Assembly: GCA_014773175.1 (NCBI GenBank)
Contig: VXCM01000323.1
Location: forward strand, 887 to 64,886
Source: Lucifuga dentata
Lineage: Eukaryota; Chordata; Actinopteri; Ophidiiformes; Bythitidae
Length of the DNA stretch: 64,000 nt
Direction of reading: 5' to 3'
Below are positions 46,901 through 54,592 of the stretch, in pieces. The translations under genes were made by a program, and so were the position numbers. Numbering within the stretch: the first letter of the stretch is position 1; every line of letters begins with the position of its first letter. Below the pieces are notes generated by a model that saw nothing but the letters and a program-made list of their open reading frames with translations, had not been told where the DNA came from and ran no database searches.

Positions 46901-48863
46901 GCTGTTGCCTTAAAGGATCATACCAGTGGTTTCACATGTTTGAGCCCAATACATCCCGCATACATGTTACGCCTATCATACCTGTTACATTTTTGTCGAT
47001 GTAACTTTATTTAACTGGTCCAACATGGAGCTGTACAGAAAAAAAAAAAAAAAAAAAATGTATGTCTCCTCCAGGAAAAGGTGGCTTTTACCAAGAAATT
47101 ATAATTTTGAAAGATTAGGGGATTTGGCAGAATAATAGGAAAACTAAAAATGATTTTATGTTTTGGAAAATGGGTAGTATTTATTGGGCTTAAATATGCA
47201 GAAATCACCGGTATGGTTCTTTAATCCTAATCCAAGGGCAAGGAAATGCTTCTAAGTTTCAAGGAAAATGGTTGACTAGCCCAGCTAGAGGTAACCAAGG
47301 GTTCTCAAAAGCTTAAATTGAGCAAACTTAAAAGGACACTTCAGCAAATAGCAGTGAGATCAGTAGAGGGTGACTAAAAAGACATGGCAATATGCTGTCA
47401 TTCTGGTTTCAATCTTTGAATCGATTCCAGACAGCTTAACATTTCACATCATACTCTTTTCTCTTGCTTATGGCACTGCTGGTCCTAGATGACAATTATG
47501 GTATGGAGATATATTAGTTTTTGGGCAAGCCTCACTGTGTTTTACCTTAACTTATTTTATGTCTATAGCCAGAGGCAGGGTCTTATGTCATGCTGAAGGT
47601 TGAGTTCTGCAAGGGGAAGGGTGTTAATCTTAGTCAGTAAAAAAATAAAAAAAATAAAAATCAATATTAGCTCTCAGTTGTCTGATTACTCATCACAGAA
47701 TACTCAGGAGGAGATATTATTAGAAGAACCTTGATAGTTCCATCATTCCTAAAAACAGCATTGTTATAAGGCCACCTTCATTCAGCCACCCAACAATAGT
47801 CAAATGGAGCAACAATGGAGAGTAGGTGTAAATAGAGGACTGTAATCCCATTGGAACTGCTAATCTAAATTAAATCTTCCCATAATGAATGAAGCTGCCA
47901 CTGCGTCCCTCATCATTCTGAATGGATATTACAAGTGTTCCTGTTGTTATGGTTATGATTGATGTGTGTGATGAGTCTTCTTTTCCATGTTTAGTGCATA
48001 TGTATGCATGTGAGCTTTGCACGTATGCTTGTGGGACAGTTTTTGTGCATTCATTTGCAAACATGTCTGTGTGTTTGTACAGCTGGGAGACTACATATCA
48101 GACATAGCCAGTAACATGATGCGAGTAGAGGAGCATATCCTGTGGATGGCGCAGAATGAGGCAAGGGCATGCACTCGGATCGTCCAGTGTGTGGAACGTA
48201 TCGCTGACCTGGCTTTGACCAGAGACAATCAGGTCATATCCAAGGTATGGACAGGATATGGCAATGCTAAACCTGCAAATCCTAGCCACATTCAGTTTGG
48301 GTGAAGGTTATCTGACTAAATGTCCCATAGATTTACATTTTTTTCTTATGCCTTAGAATAATGGAAAGTTAATTTGGCTCTAGCAGATAGCTAGAATAAG
48401 GCATGAAAAAGATAAATTGCTTCCTTTCTTTGTTTCTTCTCCCTTCTGTCTATTTTTTCCTCTCTGCTGTCACTTGGGATAAAAGCATCTGCTAAATGAC
48501 TAATATAAAATCTAAAATATGTTTCTGCACCCCTCTCTTCTGTCACCCTCAAACCCATCCCTCCTCCCTCTCTCTTCCACTCCTCAATCCCGCCTTCCCA
48601 TCCTTTCTTATTACTTCCTCTCTCTTCAGGTTTCTGCCAACCTAGCTCTGGAGGCCTTTTTGATCCGGCCATCCAACTTTTTTGGTCTGTCCTGCATGGT
48701 ACTCCAGCTGCCTCCCTCGACTGCAACCTCACTCCTCCCCGACAGCCCCTCCCACATTGACAAGGATTTGAGCAGAGATCGGGATGCTGTAGGGGAATCG
48801 TTTCTCAACTTCAAATGCCACACTGTCAACAGCAGCGGTTCACCAGCCAGTCAGCTCAGCAGG
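575..48863 (+). CDS. adgra2: Adhesion GPCR A2 (GPR124), N-terminal 605 residues over 12 exons; 3' part outside window
   Basis: The spliced gene reads as one open frame of 1815 nt across twelve exons with matching phases (2,2,2,2,2,1,2,2,0,0,0,0). Domain order is signal peptide (1-19), LRR N-cap (about 23-72), four LRRs (73-168), LRR C-cap (169-224), Ig-like domain (about 230-335), hormone-receptor domain (about 350-410) and the beginning of GAIN (from about 424). That order is specific to the ADGRA family. GPR124 is favoured over its paralogue GPR125 by motifs I recall from the human proteins: VFQGDRLP in the Ig domain, VVLETSA after it, CDRAGRW in the hormone-receptor domain, and the CPxxIxxCxCS-type N-cap. 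Known role in the family: a plasma-membrane co-activator of Wnt7 signalling together with RECK, needed for brain vessel invasion, barrier formation and dorsal root ganglia. The GPS, seven-helix domain and tail (about half of a roughly 1300-residue protein) must lie beyond position 64000. Confidence 0.87.
2979..3549. mobile_element. TTAA-flanked inverted-repeat element (MITE-like), copy 1
   Basis: The element spans 2983-3545 and has TTAA on both sides (2979-2982 and 3546-3549). Its left end, AGGACCATATCGGTG, and the reverse complement of its right end, AGGACCATATTGTG, continue into imperfect inverted repeats of roughly 100 bp. It has no coding capacity. TTAA target duplication is the hallmark of piggyBac-type transposases, so a non-autonomous piggyBac-like element is the best guess. 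Related copies lie at 16582, 46914, 48970 and 54597. Confidence 0.72.
10371..10391. repeat. (AC)n microsatellite
   Basis: Perfect AC dinucleotide run of about 21 bp with further imperfect AC units on either side. It also makes spurious Val/Cys- or Thr/His-rich reading frames on both strands. Confidence 0.9.
10602..11125 (-). mobile_element. Solo LTR with 5-bp target duplication
   Basis: The segment 10607-11120 starts TGTGACGGG and ends CTGTGACA, the TG...CA ends of an LTR. It is flanked by the direct repeat GCCAC (10602-10606 and 11121-11125), a 5-bp target duplication as made by Ty3/Gypsy, Copia and BEL integrases. Length is 514 bp and no internal retroelement sequence is attached, so it is a solo LTR left after LTR-LTR recombination. 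An ATTAAA signal on the minus strand close to the 10607 end suggests the element lies on the minus strand. Inside, a unit of about 34 bp with GACCAGGCAGGCAGAAATGG is tandemly duplicated (about 11028-11095). The reading frames over it are not genes. Confidence 0.72.
11208..11238. repeat. (ATT)n microsatellite
   Basis: About ten perfect ATT units, just after the solo LTR and in intron 1. Confidence 0.9.
12261..12306. repeat. (GT)23 microsatellite
   Basis: Perfect GT run of 46 bp. It is followed by two tandem copies of a roughly 26-bp unit, GTAGGTATGTG(A/G)CATGC..., at about 12326-12377, and then by a poly-A run containing a single N at 12420. The minus-strand Thr/His-rich frames here are repeat artefacts. 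Confidence 0.95.
13041..13076. repeat. (GT)18 microsatellite
   Basis: Perfect GT run of about 36 bp, with a shorter GT run just before it, about 0.8 kb upstream of exon 2. Confidence 0.95.
13902..13973 (+). CDS. adgra2: adgra2 coding exon 2: leucine-rich repeat 1
   Basis: The exon lies between ACATAG and CT|GTGAGT and is exactly 72 nt, phase 2 at both ends. It encodes residues 73-96, [18 protein letters not shown] followed by AALEKL. This is a canonical 24-residue LRR (xLxxNxIxxLxxGxFxGLxxLxxL) and closely matches the first repeat of GPR124, LSNNKITGLRNGSF in the human protein as I recall it. With its neighbours it forms the LRR solenoid that, with the Ig domain, contacts RECK in the receptor complex. 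Confidence 0.93.
16337..16349 (+). promoter_or_regulatory. DR1 nuclear-receptor-type motif
   Basis: The sequence GGGTCAAAGGTCA is two half-sites separated by one base, the DR1 arrangement bound by RXR heterodimers, HNF4 and COUP-TF proteins. It lies in a moderately GC-rich stretch (about 16120-16370) of intron 2, and in an otherwise AT-rich, repeat-laden intron this patch looks like unique sequence. Motif identity is seen directly; regulatory use is inference, and such motifs occur by chance. Confidence 0.3.
16578..17170. mobile_element. TTAA-flanked inverted-repeat element, copy 2
   Basis: Left end TTAA|AGGACCATACTGGTG at 16578 and right end ...ACTGCTATGGTTCT at 17166, followed by TTCA, a one-base change from TTAA. 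Subterminal sequences (GCATGTTTAAGCTCAATAAA on the left, its reverse complement on the right) match the other copies. The interior shares the TTTTGCCAAATC / CTAATCTTTCAAAAT segment with copy 3 in reverse complement. No transposase is encoded. Confidence 0.68.
19387..19515. repeat. 64-bp exact tandem duplication around a single N (probable assembly artefact)
   Basis: Positions 19387-19450 and 19452-19515 are identical 64-bp copies, each starting CTAGTTGTAATTTG, running through a GT tract, and ending GATCTAAATTT. A single N at 19451 separates them. The arrangement is what two contig ends look like when a true overlap was not merged and a one-base gap was inserted. The real genome probably has one copy. 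Confidence 0.85.
21513..22965 (+). mobile_element. TA-flanked inverted-repeat transposon remnant, copy A
   Basis: The element starts CAGTTTTTCTCAATTG... right after TA (21511-21512) and ends with the inverse ...GAGAAAAACTG followed by TA (22966-22967). The terminal inverted repeats are about 26 bp (CAGTTTTTCTCAAT, YR, then CTTTGGCTCA). TA target duplication with CAG termini suggests a Tc1/mariner-type element. It is about 1.2 kb once a 254-bp later insertion (22202-22455) is removed, and has no intact transposase. A 17-18-bp unit, CTTTTACCTACTGTTGAA, is tandemly doubled near 22509-22544. A poly-A run with an N (22735) corresponds to the poly-T run with an N (23580) in copy B. Confidence 0.78.
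22193..22455 (-). mobile_element. 5'-truncated fish SINE / LINE-tail copy with 9-bp target duplication
   Basis: Insert 22202-22446 carries the conserved fish SINE tail seen again at 60663-61015 (shared blocks GGAGCCTATCCCAGTGGTCA, GATCGCCAGTCTAT and GTCTTTGGAGGT). Its (ATCC)n tail is at 22202 and its head is missing, so the element lies on the minus strand and is 5'-truncated. The direct repeat ATACAAATG flanks it (22193-22201 and 22447-22455). The matching site in the inverted copy B (23875-23883) is uninterrupted, which proves the insertion and its boundaries. Confidence 0.85.
23354..24494 (-). mobile_element. TA-flanked inverted-repeat transposon remnant, copy B (opposite orientation to A)
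   Basis: The sequence is the reverse complement of copy A along its length. It starts TAGTTTTTCTCAATCAC after TA (23352-23353) and ends GATTGAGAAAAACTG before TA (24495-24496). The first base pair of the left terminus has changed C to T. A 66-bp exact duplication around N 24070 (24004-24069 and 24071-24136) inflates its length; without it the element is about 1.07 kb. It lacks the SINE insertion present in copy A. Frames of 60-90 codons across it resemble no transposase I know. Confidence 0.78.
24004..24136. repeat. 66-bp exact tandem duplication around a single N (probable assembly artefact)
   Basis: Positions 24004-24069 and 24071-24136 are identical, starting AAATTGTACCTCC and ending CATCCTGTCGCT, with one N at 24070. 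Same signature as at 19451 and 56561. Confidence 0.88.
26054..26125 (+). CDS. adgra2: adgra2 coding exon 3: leucine-rich repeat 2
   Basis: The exon lies between TTCTCCAG and CT|GTGAGT, 72 nt, phase 2 at both ends. Residues 97-120 read [18 protein letters not shown] then VALRRL. The pattern DLxNNxIStVxPGAF matches repeat 2 of GPR124 (DLRNNIISTVQPGAF in the human protein as I recall it). Confidence 0.93.
26126..27531 (+). other. adgra2: Intron 3 of adgra2 (1.4 kb)
   Basis: GTGAGT to TTGTAG. No coding sequence. A more GC-rich block at about 26870-27090 stands out from the AT-rich surroundings; it has mixed composition, no simple repeats and blocks such as CTGGTGATTACTCGAG. That is the look of a possible conserved non-coding element, which would need comparison with other fish. 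Confidence 0.8.
27532..27603 (+). CDS. adgra2: adgra2 coding exon 4: leucine-rich repeat 3
   Basis: 72 nt, phase 2 at both ends, between CCTTGTAG and ATT|GTGAGT. Residues 121-144 read [18 protein letters not shown] then GNLSKL. The NRIGCL motif, with a cysteine inside the repeat, is characteristic of ADGRA2 and ADGRA3. Confidence 0.93.
27604..27787 (+). other. adgra2: Intron 4 of adgra2 (184 bp)
   Basis: Short GT-AG intron (GTGAGT ... CACAAACAG) with an internal GT microsatellite at about 27752-27769. Confidence 0.9.
27788..27859 (+). CDS. adgra2: adgra2 coding exon 5: leucine-rich repeat 4
   Basis: 72 nt, phase 2 at both ends, between CAAACAG and CT|GTAAGG. Residues 145-168 read [18 protein letters not shown] then VALRVL. 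Its NxSGNxFSxL start matches the fourth repeat of GPR124. It completes the run of four same-size, same-phase LRR exons. Confidence 0.93.
27860..28049 (+). other. adgra2: Intron 5 of adgra2 (190 bp)
   Basis: Short GT-AG intron, AC-rich in the middle, with a good pyrimidine tract (TTTTTTTATTCCCACCAG). Confidence 0.9.
28050..28213 (+). CDS. adgra2: adgra2 coding exon 6: LRR C-terminal cap
   Basis: 164 nt, entering in phase 2 and leaving in phase 1 (GTG|GTAAGG). Residues 169-223 contain the typical C-cap CDCxLxWL (C178, C180, W184) with further cysteines at 202 and 223, which would pair to close the solenoid. There is an N-glycosylation sequon at N198 (NNT). The joined codon to exon 7 makes D224. 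The cap precedes the Ig domain directly, as in GPR124. Confidence 0.92.
28214..34361 (+). other. adgra2: Intron 6 of adgra2 (6.1 kb)
   Basis: GTAAGG donor and CTCTCTTCCAG acceptor. No coding sequence was recognised. It holds GT/CA microsatellites (about 30731-30753 and 30863-30885) and a near-perfect 67-bp hairpin at 34051-34117. Confidence 0.85.
34051..34117. other. Near-perfect hairpin, 31-bp stem and 5-base loop
   Basis: Arms 34051-34081 (ATAATCAAGTCAGA...) and 34087-34117 (...TCTGACTTGATTAT) are reverse complements except at three of 31 positions, one of which would be a G-U wobble in RNA; the loop is CTCTA. In the intron 6 transcript it would fold into a stable stem. It could be a very small fold-back element or, less likely, a small-RNA precursor; the loop is short for a typical microRNA. 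Confidence 0.6.
34362..34575 (+). CDS. adgra2: adgra2 coding exon 7: first part of Ig-like domain
   Basis: 214 nt, phase 1 in, phase 2 out (AGCAG|GTACAC). Residues 224-295 begin DGPLEIPLF and include [18 protein letters not shown] (C252, the first Ig-fold cysteine) and the core tryptophan W265 (ELRWRHNG). The end LLHDCCLLS corresponds to LIHDCTFITS in human GPR124 as I recall it. The VFQGDRLP motif separates it from GPR125, which has VFEGDSLP. The Ig domain together with the LRRs is the part reported to engage RECK. Confidence 0.92.
35913..35943. repeat. (AGGAG)n pentanucleotide repeat
   Basis: About six units of a purine-only pentanucleotide, AGGAG, in intron 7. Confidence 0.9.
37344..37389. 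repeat. (TC)23 microsatellite
   Basis: Perfect TC run of 46 bp in intron 7, a polypyrimidine tract that could act as a decoy 3' splice-site tract. It gives rise to a spurious Ser/Leu-rich frame. Confidence 0.95.
38529..38584. repeat. (CAT)18 trinucleotide repeat
   Basis: Perfect trinucleotide array of 56 bp in intron 7. It produces poly-Ser and poly-Asp frames on opposite strands, neither of which is a gene. Confidence 0.95.
41772..41936 (+). CDS. adgra2: adgra2 coding exon 8: second part of Ig-like domain and linker
   Basis: 165 nt, phase 2 at both ends (TTTTAG|GTGAGC). Residues 296-349 include [14 protein letters not shown], with C312 as the second Ig-fold cysteine (partner C252), then [14 protein letters not shown] and [10 protein letters not shown], a block almost invariant in ADGRA2/3. 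A sequon lies at N320 (NTS). R350 is split across the next splice junction. Confidence 0.93.
42392..42778. repeat. Probable fish interspersed repeat fragment (retroelement-like)
   Basis: The block from GTGCAGTGCCCATTC to CCTTTATAATTAGATT contains phrases I associate with dispersed copies in fish genomes (GTCCGTGGGTCCTGAG, GTGCCGGGTTCTTGAGATAA, then a CAGACAGACAG tract). No second copy exists in this window, so the call rests on recollection and on the style of the sequence. Exact ends and family are unknown. Confidence 0.4.
43560..43665. repeat. Possible dispersed repeat with GAAGAAGAAG end
   Basis: The sequence CATCAGTTGGTGGCAGTAAT, a nearby GTGCCAACAA, and a terminal AGAAGAAGAAGAAG resemble a short repeat class common in fish genomes. 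The inverted TTGGTGGCA / TGCCAACAA pair is visible. This is a family-resemblance call only. Confidence 0.35.
43879..43938. repeat. (AC)30 microsatellite
   Basis: The longest perfect dinucleotide run in the window, 60 bp, in intron 8; likely polymorphic. Confidence 0.96.
45462..45681 (+). CDS. adgra2: adgra2 coding exon 9: hormone-receptor domain
   Basis: 220 nt, phase 2 in, phase 0 out (CACCCAG|GTAACA). Residues 350-423 begin [15 protein letters not shown] and include [21 protein letters not shown] (C394, C408) and [12 protein letters not shown]. This is the hormone-receptor motif domain between Ig and GAIN. The CDRAGRW form agrees with GPR124 rather than GPR125 (DRGGFW). A Pro/Ser/His-rich loop at 365-385 is longer or more biased than the human one as I recall it. 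The exon is more GC-rich than the surrounding introns. Confidence 0.92.
45682..46164 (+). other. adgra2: Intron 9 of adgra2 (483 bp)
   Basis: GTAACA donor and TTGTTATTCCAG acceptor; AT-rich with no further features. Confidence 0.88.
46165..46314 (+). CDS. adgra2: adgra2 coding exon 10: start of GAIN domain
   Basis: 150 nt, phase 0 at both ends. Residues 424-473 read [15 protein letters not shown]... to ...[11 protein letters not shown], with sequon N427 (NTT). SDMMDVVYVAQ in human GPR124 (as recalled) corresponds to [11 protein letters not shown] here. There is no GT near the expected end. Coding homology stops at GAG and is followed by GCAAGA, so the intron appears to use a GC donor. Joining to exon 11 gives [14 protein letters not shown], which aligns without a gap in frame to the family. 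Confidence 0.9.
46311..46320 (+). other. adgra2: Non-canonical GC 5' splice site
   Basis: The exon 10 end reads GAG|GCAAGA. GC-AG introns are a known minor U2-type class, usually with a good match to AG|GCAAGT otherwise, as here. The next in-frame reading runs to a TAG at about 46417-46419, and no better GT donor precedes it. A one-base sequence error (GC for GT) is the main alternative. Confidence 0.75.
46315..48082 (+). other. adgra2: Intron 10 of adgra2 (1.8 kb, GC-AG)
   Basis: Begins GCAAGA and ends TTGTACAG. It contains TTAA element copy 3 (46914-47220) and a possible 33-nt in-frame microexon (46560-46592). Confidence 0.78.
46910..47224. mobile_element. TTAA-flanked inverted-repeat element, copy 3 (short form)
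   Basis: The element 46914-47220 (307 bp) has perfect TTAA on each side (46910-46913 and 47221-47224). Left end AGGATCATACCAGTGG and reverse complement of the right end AGAACCATACCGGTGATT are followed by matching ATGTTTGAGCCCAATA / ATATTTAAGCCCAATA. It is about half the length of copies 1 and 2, so it is an internal-deletion derivative. Confidence 0.78.
48083..48244 (+). CDS. adgra2: adgra2 coding exon 11: GAIN domain, part 2
   Basis: 162 nt, phase 0 at both ends (TTGTACAG to AAG|GTATGG). Residues 474-527 read [20 protein letters not shown] then [20 protein letters not shown]. This matches the family block DxASNxMxxxExxLWxAQxExxACxRIV, one of the best conserved parts of the ADGRA GAIN domain. 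Confidence 0.93.
48245..48629 (+). other. adgra2: Intron 11 of adgra2 (385 bp)
   Basis: GTATGG donor and a long pyrimidine-rich 3' end (CTTCCTCTCTCTTCAG). No further features. Confidence 0.9.
48630..48863 (+). CDS. adgra2: adgra2 coding exon 12: GAIN domain, part 3 (last exon in window)
   Basis: 234 nt, phase 0 at both ends (CTCTTCAG to AGG|GTAAGG). Residues 528-605 read [20 protein letters not shown] then SCMVLQLP..., matching NVALEAYLIKPHSYVGLTC of human GPR124 as recalled. A variable, hydrophilic linker follows, then [20 protein letters not shown] (compare LRFRCTT in human). The next expected block, a VALASIQLPP-like strand, is not found in the remaining 15 kb. Confidence 0.9.
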
Positions 48864-48969
48864 GTAAGGCACATGCTAACAAATGGTGTGAAACTTCCTA
48901 AAGTGTGCTTTTCCATTTTTTTGGCTTCGCTCTGTTAGCAAAAATCTACCAAATCTACCAAAAAACAAT

Positions 48970-49080
48970 TCTGATATTTTCCACTCCAGTAGTATGTTTT
49001 TGGGAAATGTTGTCAGTAACATAACATGTATGCAGGTTGTATCCATTGGGCTCAAACATGCAAAATCACCAGTATTGCTT
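48970..49080. mobile_element. TTAA-family element fragment (one end only), copy 5
   Basis: The stretch from CTCCAGTAGTATGTTTTTGG to GCTCAAACATGCAAAATCAC and AGTATTGCTTT matches the right arm of copies 1-3 (TTGGGAAATG, GTCAGTAACATAAC, ATGCAGGTTGTAT). The left arm is missing and the right end is degraded at the terminal bases, where a poly-T run follows. Confidence 0.6.
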
Positions 49081-52000
49081 TTTTTTTTTTTAATTTTGTC
49101 TGGAGGGATGGTGTCAGGTCTCATGTTATTCATCAGAAATTGCAGCACTTAGGCAGGTCTAGCTCTAGGCTGTGTGTAATGTGCATGTATGATTGTGTAT
49201 ATTTCTGCAGCTGAGTCAGCCAAGTCAACCAAACCATGTGGCAGGGCGATGACTTAAAGTAAAGGGCACAGATTATATTTTCTTCAAGACTGAATGTTGA
49301 TTAGCTCCAGACAGACTGCAATTAGGAGCAAATGTAGAAAAAACAGTTCTTCCAAGCTGAAAACACATCTCCATGCCTGTGTTTCATGGTTTTGACAGCC
49401 TTTTCCTACACTGTCAAGTCCAGAGAGAAAAGTGGGAGTTGATTTCTCTCCACTAAAGACGAGTACTTGGGCACAACCGCAAAACTTGGCACTCCATGTT
49501 CTTAAATATGCACATTGGACTACTAAATTCCCAGTACACTGAAAATGGCTTTTCTCAGACAGTAAATGTATGTGAATGTGCATGTGTTAATGTGTTGTGC
49601 ATTATAGCACGTGTAATAACTGCCTTCTCTCAAATGCTTCTCTAGCAACCTAGAAGAGATTTAAGTTTAAAAGTAAACAAACTCCACTCTGGCTTCTTAA
49701 TTATAATTCTGTATTCTGCTTGCAGTTGTTTTTGGCCTTAATCATGACACAAATAAAATGTTTAACTCTTCATAAATATAAATGGGAAATTTTGCTGTAT
49801 GTTGTTATAAATTAGTTATGGCATCTCAGTATGCTGCTAAAACAGCCTTGTTTTTCCAAAATAACAGTCAGTCTTTAAATGTGTGTTAAGACAGGAATCA
49901 CAGCAATGGTGCACCTTGCTTTACTTGCATGAGTTTGATCATTTGTCTTGAAGAAAATAAGTGTGCAAAATCAGTGTGACAGCACATAAGCATGTTTAAT
50001 GACTCAAGTTGACACACATGAAAGCAGCCAGGTTGATAGTCTTAGCAATTATGATCAGTGGATTTAGTTGGCATCTTTTTTTTTTTTTAAATAAATGACA
50101 TTGTTTNAAAAAAAAAAAAAAAAAAGTTTACAGGAACCAAGATAGAGTCCTGCCTGATGCCTGATTTGTTTTGCTTTACTGTGCCAGATGAATTTCTCAC
50201 ACATCTTGAGAAACTTTTACTTGAGCAAACGCCTCTACACCTCAGTTCATGCTGCCTGAGGCAAAGTTGTCCATCACAGTTAATTCACCTCCTTTGAGTT
50301 TGACTTCATATGCAGTGATGCAGTCTGTAATTACAATTTTTCAAGTTGCATCTGAAATACAAATACCCATGTCATTGCAATTCTTGAAGCAAATGTAAAT
50401 GAGCTTTTATGCAAAATGGATTACTATTAGAAACTTTATATTATGCTTTACAAAAAATTAGGAGATGTGCCATTCCCTCTTCAAATAGCCATTCTCTTTA
50501 TATAATGCTGTTATGTGTCCAGTTATTGACATAAAACTATGATGTAGATTATTATATCACTTGCTGGCTGGCATATAGAAATCACAATAATAATCTTGCT
50601 GCTGAACATATAAATGAGGCCGAAGCTATACTGCACCTTGCTTTAGTTAATATTGTTTTAACAAGACATGTTCACTATAAACATCACATCAATGAAGTAG
50701 CCAATTTACATCAGTAGTCTGGGGGAGTGTATGTAAGGGGAGGATGTTACACACATTCAGTTTCAGTTAGATTCAAACGGTGCTTTGAATCTAAAGTATT
50801 ACTGATGTATTAAGGTGCATTTACACTGCCAGAGCATGAAAAGGACAGCATACATTGATATTACAGCACATTCATCTGATGTTGTGTGAGGATATAAACA
50901 CTCTAAAAAGATCATGAACAATGCAACAGTCCACAATACGATTATCACCTGAATGAATCTGGTGGCAGCCTTACATTGGGTTTCTCAGTGTATTTGGGTA
51001 ATTTCTAAGAAAGAAATTCCTTGAAATGTCAGTTTTGGAGCATGAGATGAGGAAGTTTAATTTAGTTTCCACCTCATTTAGTGTGCAGAATGAACACTAT
51101 CTGTCCTCCCTGGATGATTCACACACTCACACCTACGAGCTGTTCAGGATTTCCACACTTCCCCATTCCCCTGGAAGAGTTGTGGGGTGAGATGCCATGC
51201 CCTGCACATGAGCACTTTAATGGTAATTATTGAGGGGGAGGAAAGTGGCTTCAACATAAAAGCACTCTAATCCATTCGCACTATCATCATCTTCCAACAG
51301 TATCTTCCTTTTTCTCTCCCTTCCTCTCGTAGGACATGTGTGAAAGACCTCACGGATACTGCTAATATGGGAAAGTTTCAACTTGCCATAAACACCCAAC
51401 ACACACACATAAAGAACTCTAGTTTTATATCCAGTGAGCTTATTTTGTGTCTGGGCAAAGATGTTGATGTTGATAGATGTTCCAGTTTGTGCATATGACA
51501 CCAAATTGTCAAACCTTTTTAGTGAAAAATGTGGCTTTTAGGCCAGCAGGTTGATGTGTGCCCTGCTTCTGTGGCTGTGAATCTGCAGGACAGCAATTCA
51601 TCTTCACAGTTCACCCCAGTCAATGTTTTTTCACTGTTTGGTGCCAAGCAGAGACATTTTGTCGCCTTTGGTATGAATTGGCTGGAGACTGAACCCCCAA
51701 ACTACCAATATTTTGAGATTGTCTAACCACTGGATCATTGGTGTGACTTGGATTGTTGACAACAAAAAGGTGTGGTGCTAAGGCTTTCATAAAGTAGTTT
51801 GTTACACAAATCCCAAGTATCTCATGTGAAATATTGTGTGCTTTTATACAATTTGGTGTTGTAAACTGAAGTAAAGGTTAGCATGGTGAAGGATATGGTG
51901 GACAAACATGCTGCTAATAAATCAGAAATAAATCAACAAATATAACTTTTGTGCTGCTCATTCTACCATTTCCTAATGTCCATCCCACACATACAGTCAA

Positions 52001-54592
52001 ATATACAGCTCAGTTTAAAGTGGCCTATCAGGACAGGCATATCCTCTTACCACAACCTAATTATCCAATGAAATCTAAGATCCAACCTGCTCACATTCAT
52101 ATATAACAGGTTGTGTTGAACTGCGTTCCTGCTTTAGCAGCAATGGGAGGTTTCCATGCATAAAGGACACAAATGCCTCAAAGAATACAAGGTTACATCT
52201 TTGATAATATTTTGTGTTTATAACAAGTAAAATACCAGTGAAACCTCAACTGTATTTCTGACTTTTTTTTTTTTTACCCATTCTTGACTTAAATATAAAG
52301 TAAAAATTGCACAAGATAANAAAAAAAAAAAAAACATGCCAGACGAAAGCTCAAAAGGCACAATATTAATCACAGTTAGGGAGTTTCTGGTCCCTTAACA
52401 CTTGGTATTAGTTGTAAGACTGTGAGCTATAAAAACCATGAATAAGGTGGATTTCATAACATCAAACAGTGTATTGTAGTGTGTAAGAACATGTATTATA
52501 TTCTAACCCCAGCCCTGTGAAAATCAATTAACATATACACAATCATACCTGTATTTTATCAATTAATTTATTACATGAAATTTGGTCTCGCTGTTACAAA
52601 TCAAGAGGGTCATGATGTTGGTGTAGGTGCAATTTACTGAAATGAAAATGATTAATCAGTTCTGATTTGGTATTTCAAATGACAAAACTTAGCACAGTCA
52701 TGAGCCGCCTGAGTCAAGTGGCACTGTTCATGGCAACATTATTCTATAAAGAATAAGCCTGTGTCTTCACATGTTGAGTGAAATTGGGCAGCAATATTTC
52801 ATATTTTTATATTCAAGCACAGTCAGAAGCTGCATGTGACAAAAGGCTCAAAGAACTGATTATTTCTTTTATCTGCCTTTTACATGATTCACAAAGTTTA
52901 TCACAACCAAGTAGTTCTTACAGTTTTCCAGTATGTTGGGTTTCAACATAGGTCAAGAATTTACACAGATTTTACTCAATTTATTCAGAGAATTCAATAG
53001 TTTTAGTCCCAGCATGGTACTGAATTAGATCCTGAGACCTACACACACTTTGTGTTTAGCTGCTCAAATTACAATGTGTAAGTCATCATAACAACAAATA
53101 AATCTCACATTATTTATCTGAGACAAATTTTCAATACAAATAACAATAAAAATACCAAATCTTCCCAATATGATTGTTTGGGGATGATGCTATATTTGAG
53201 TGCAAAATCAAAAGCAATGAAAACAGATGGTGCATCATTTATTTTCGTTATTGTTGGCCATTTCGTAGCAGATATATACTGCAGATATGATCAAAATAAT
53301 GACAGTGAAGGCCTGTGGTCTTAAAGTAGCCATTTTTTCACCCACTAGGAAGAAGCTACGTGACTATGAAGTTTGAGGTGAGATAAATCCATTTTGTATT
53401 TGAGAGGCACAAAAATAAAAGCAGATAATGCACACTCACGAACAGATTCCCTTCTGACTCATCAGTCAGCCTGTTCAGCTCTGCTTGCTTTAAGTGAGCC
53501 CTGTGAAGGTTGCACACAGCAGCACAGCTTGTTATCCGGCAAAGGAGACACTAAAGAGATACAAAGGCAGAGAGAAGTAGGGCAAAGCTGGAAAGAATTC
53601 CGAGCTGGATGTGCAGTCATGACACTTGCAAATTACGTGGTTTTAGATTAGCAGTGAGTCACATTTAATCATTCTGTTTTGTTAGTCATGTCCATATAAT
53701 TGAATTCATTGTCAGATTGGTAAAGACTGATATGTTCTGATAATGGTAAATAAAATAATATCTTACATGAGGGTGCTGTGTGTACCTATATGTACAGGTC
53801 ATTCTTTTTTAGCTGCATGTAAGTCACTTTACGATTCTAAATTTACAACATGTCTGCAACTACATCTTGAATTGGCGGGCTTGCTTGAGATATTGAGATG
53901 TTTCATTCTTCGTTAACTTAAATTGGCTTTGGTCTTTGGTAGCAGCAGGACTTTGCCAGGTCTCGTTATGAAGAACAGTGGCATACAAACTTTTAAGACA
54001 GGGCTTTAGTAGTGATTAATAGTTTAGCTCCCATAAACCCTCAGACTTCCTCATAAACTAGGCCTCTTTTCCAGGCTATTCTCTCCATGCTTGTGTAACT
54101 GACTGACTGGCTGAGTGATCTCCTCTCTGTCTCGCTCTGGCAGTGCCTCAGCACCGTTTAGAGCTATTTTGGGTCCAACTGGATTTAGACAAGCAGCATA
54201 TGGCACTGCTGTGGCAACACTGTGCCAAAAAGTAGCATAATACAACACACAACTTCACAACATCAGTGGCTTACATAAGATGTTACAAAAGTATTTGCTA
54301 CTCTTCAACCATGAACATTTGTGAAACATTTCCATATGCACAGGTAGGACAAGGAAAGCATTCATTTTTAGTTTGAGCATATAACTCTTTGAACCATCAA
54401 TCAATTCACCCTACAATCAATTCATCAGCATAATATAGCATATAAACATTTGAATATTTGTAGATTTGTATTTTGGCAGGCCCAAATATTAGTCAAAGAA
54501 CTGAAATGATCTCCCTGATAAGCTTTTAAATGAGAGTTAAGATAGGTATAAAAATGTACAACTTAGGTGTAACTCAAAGAGTCTGGCTGAAT

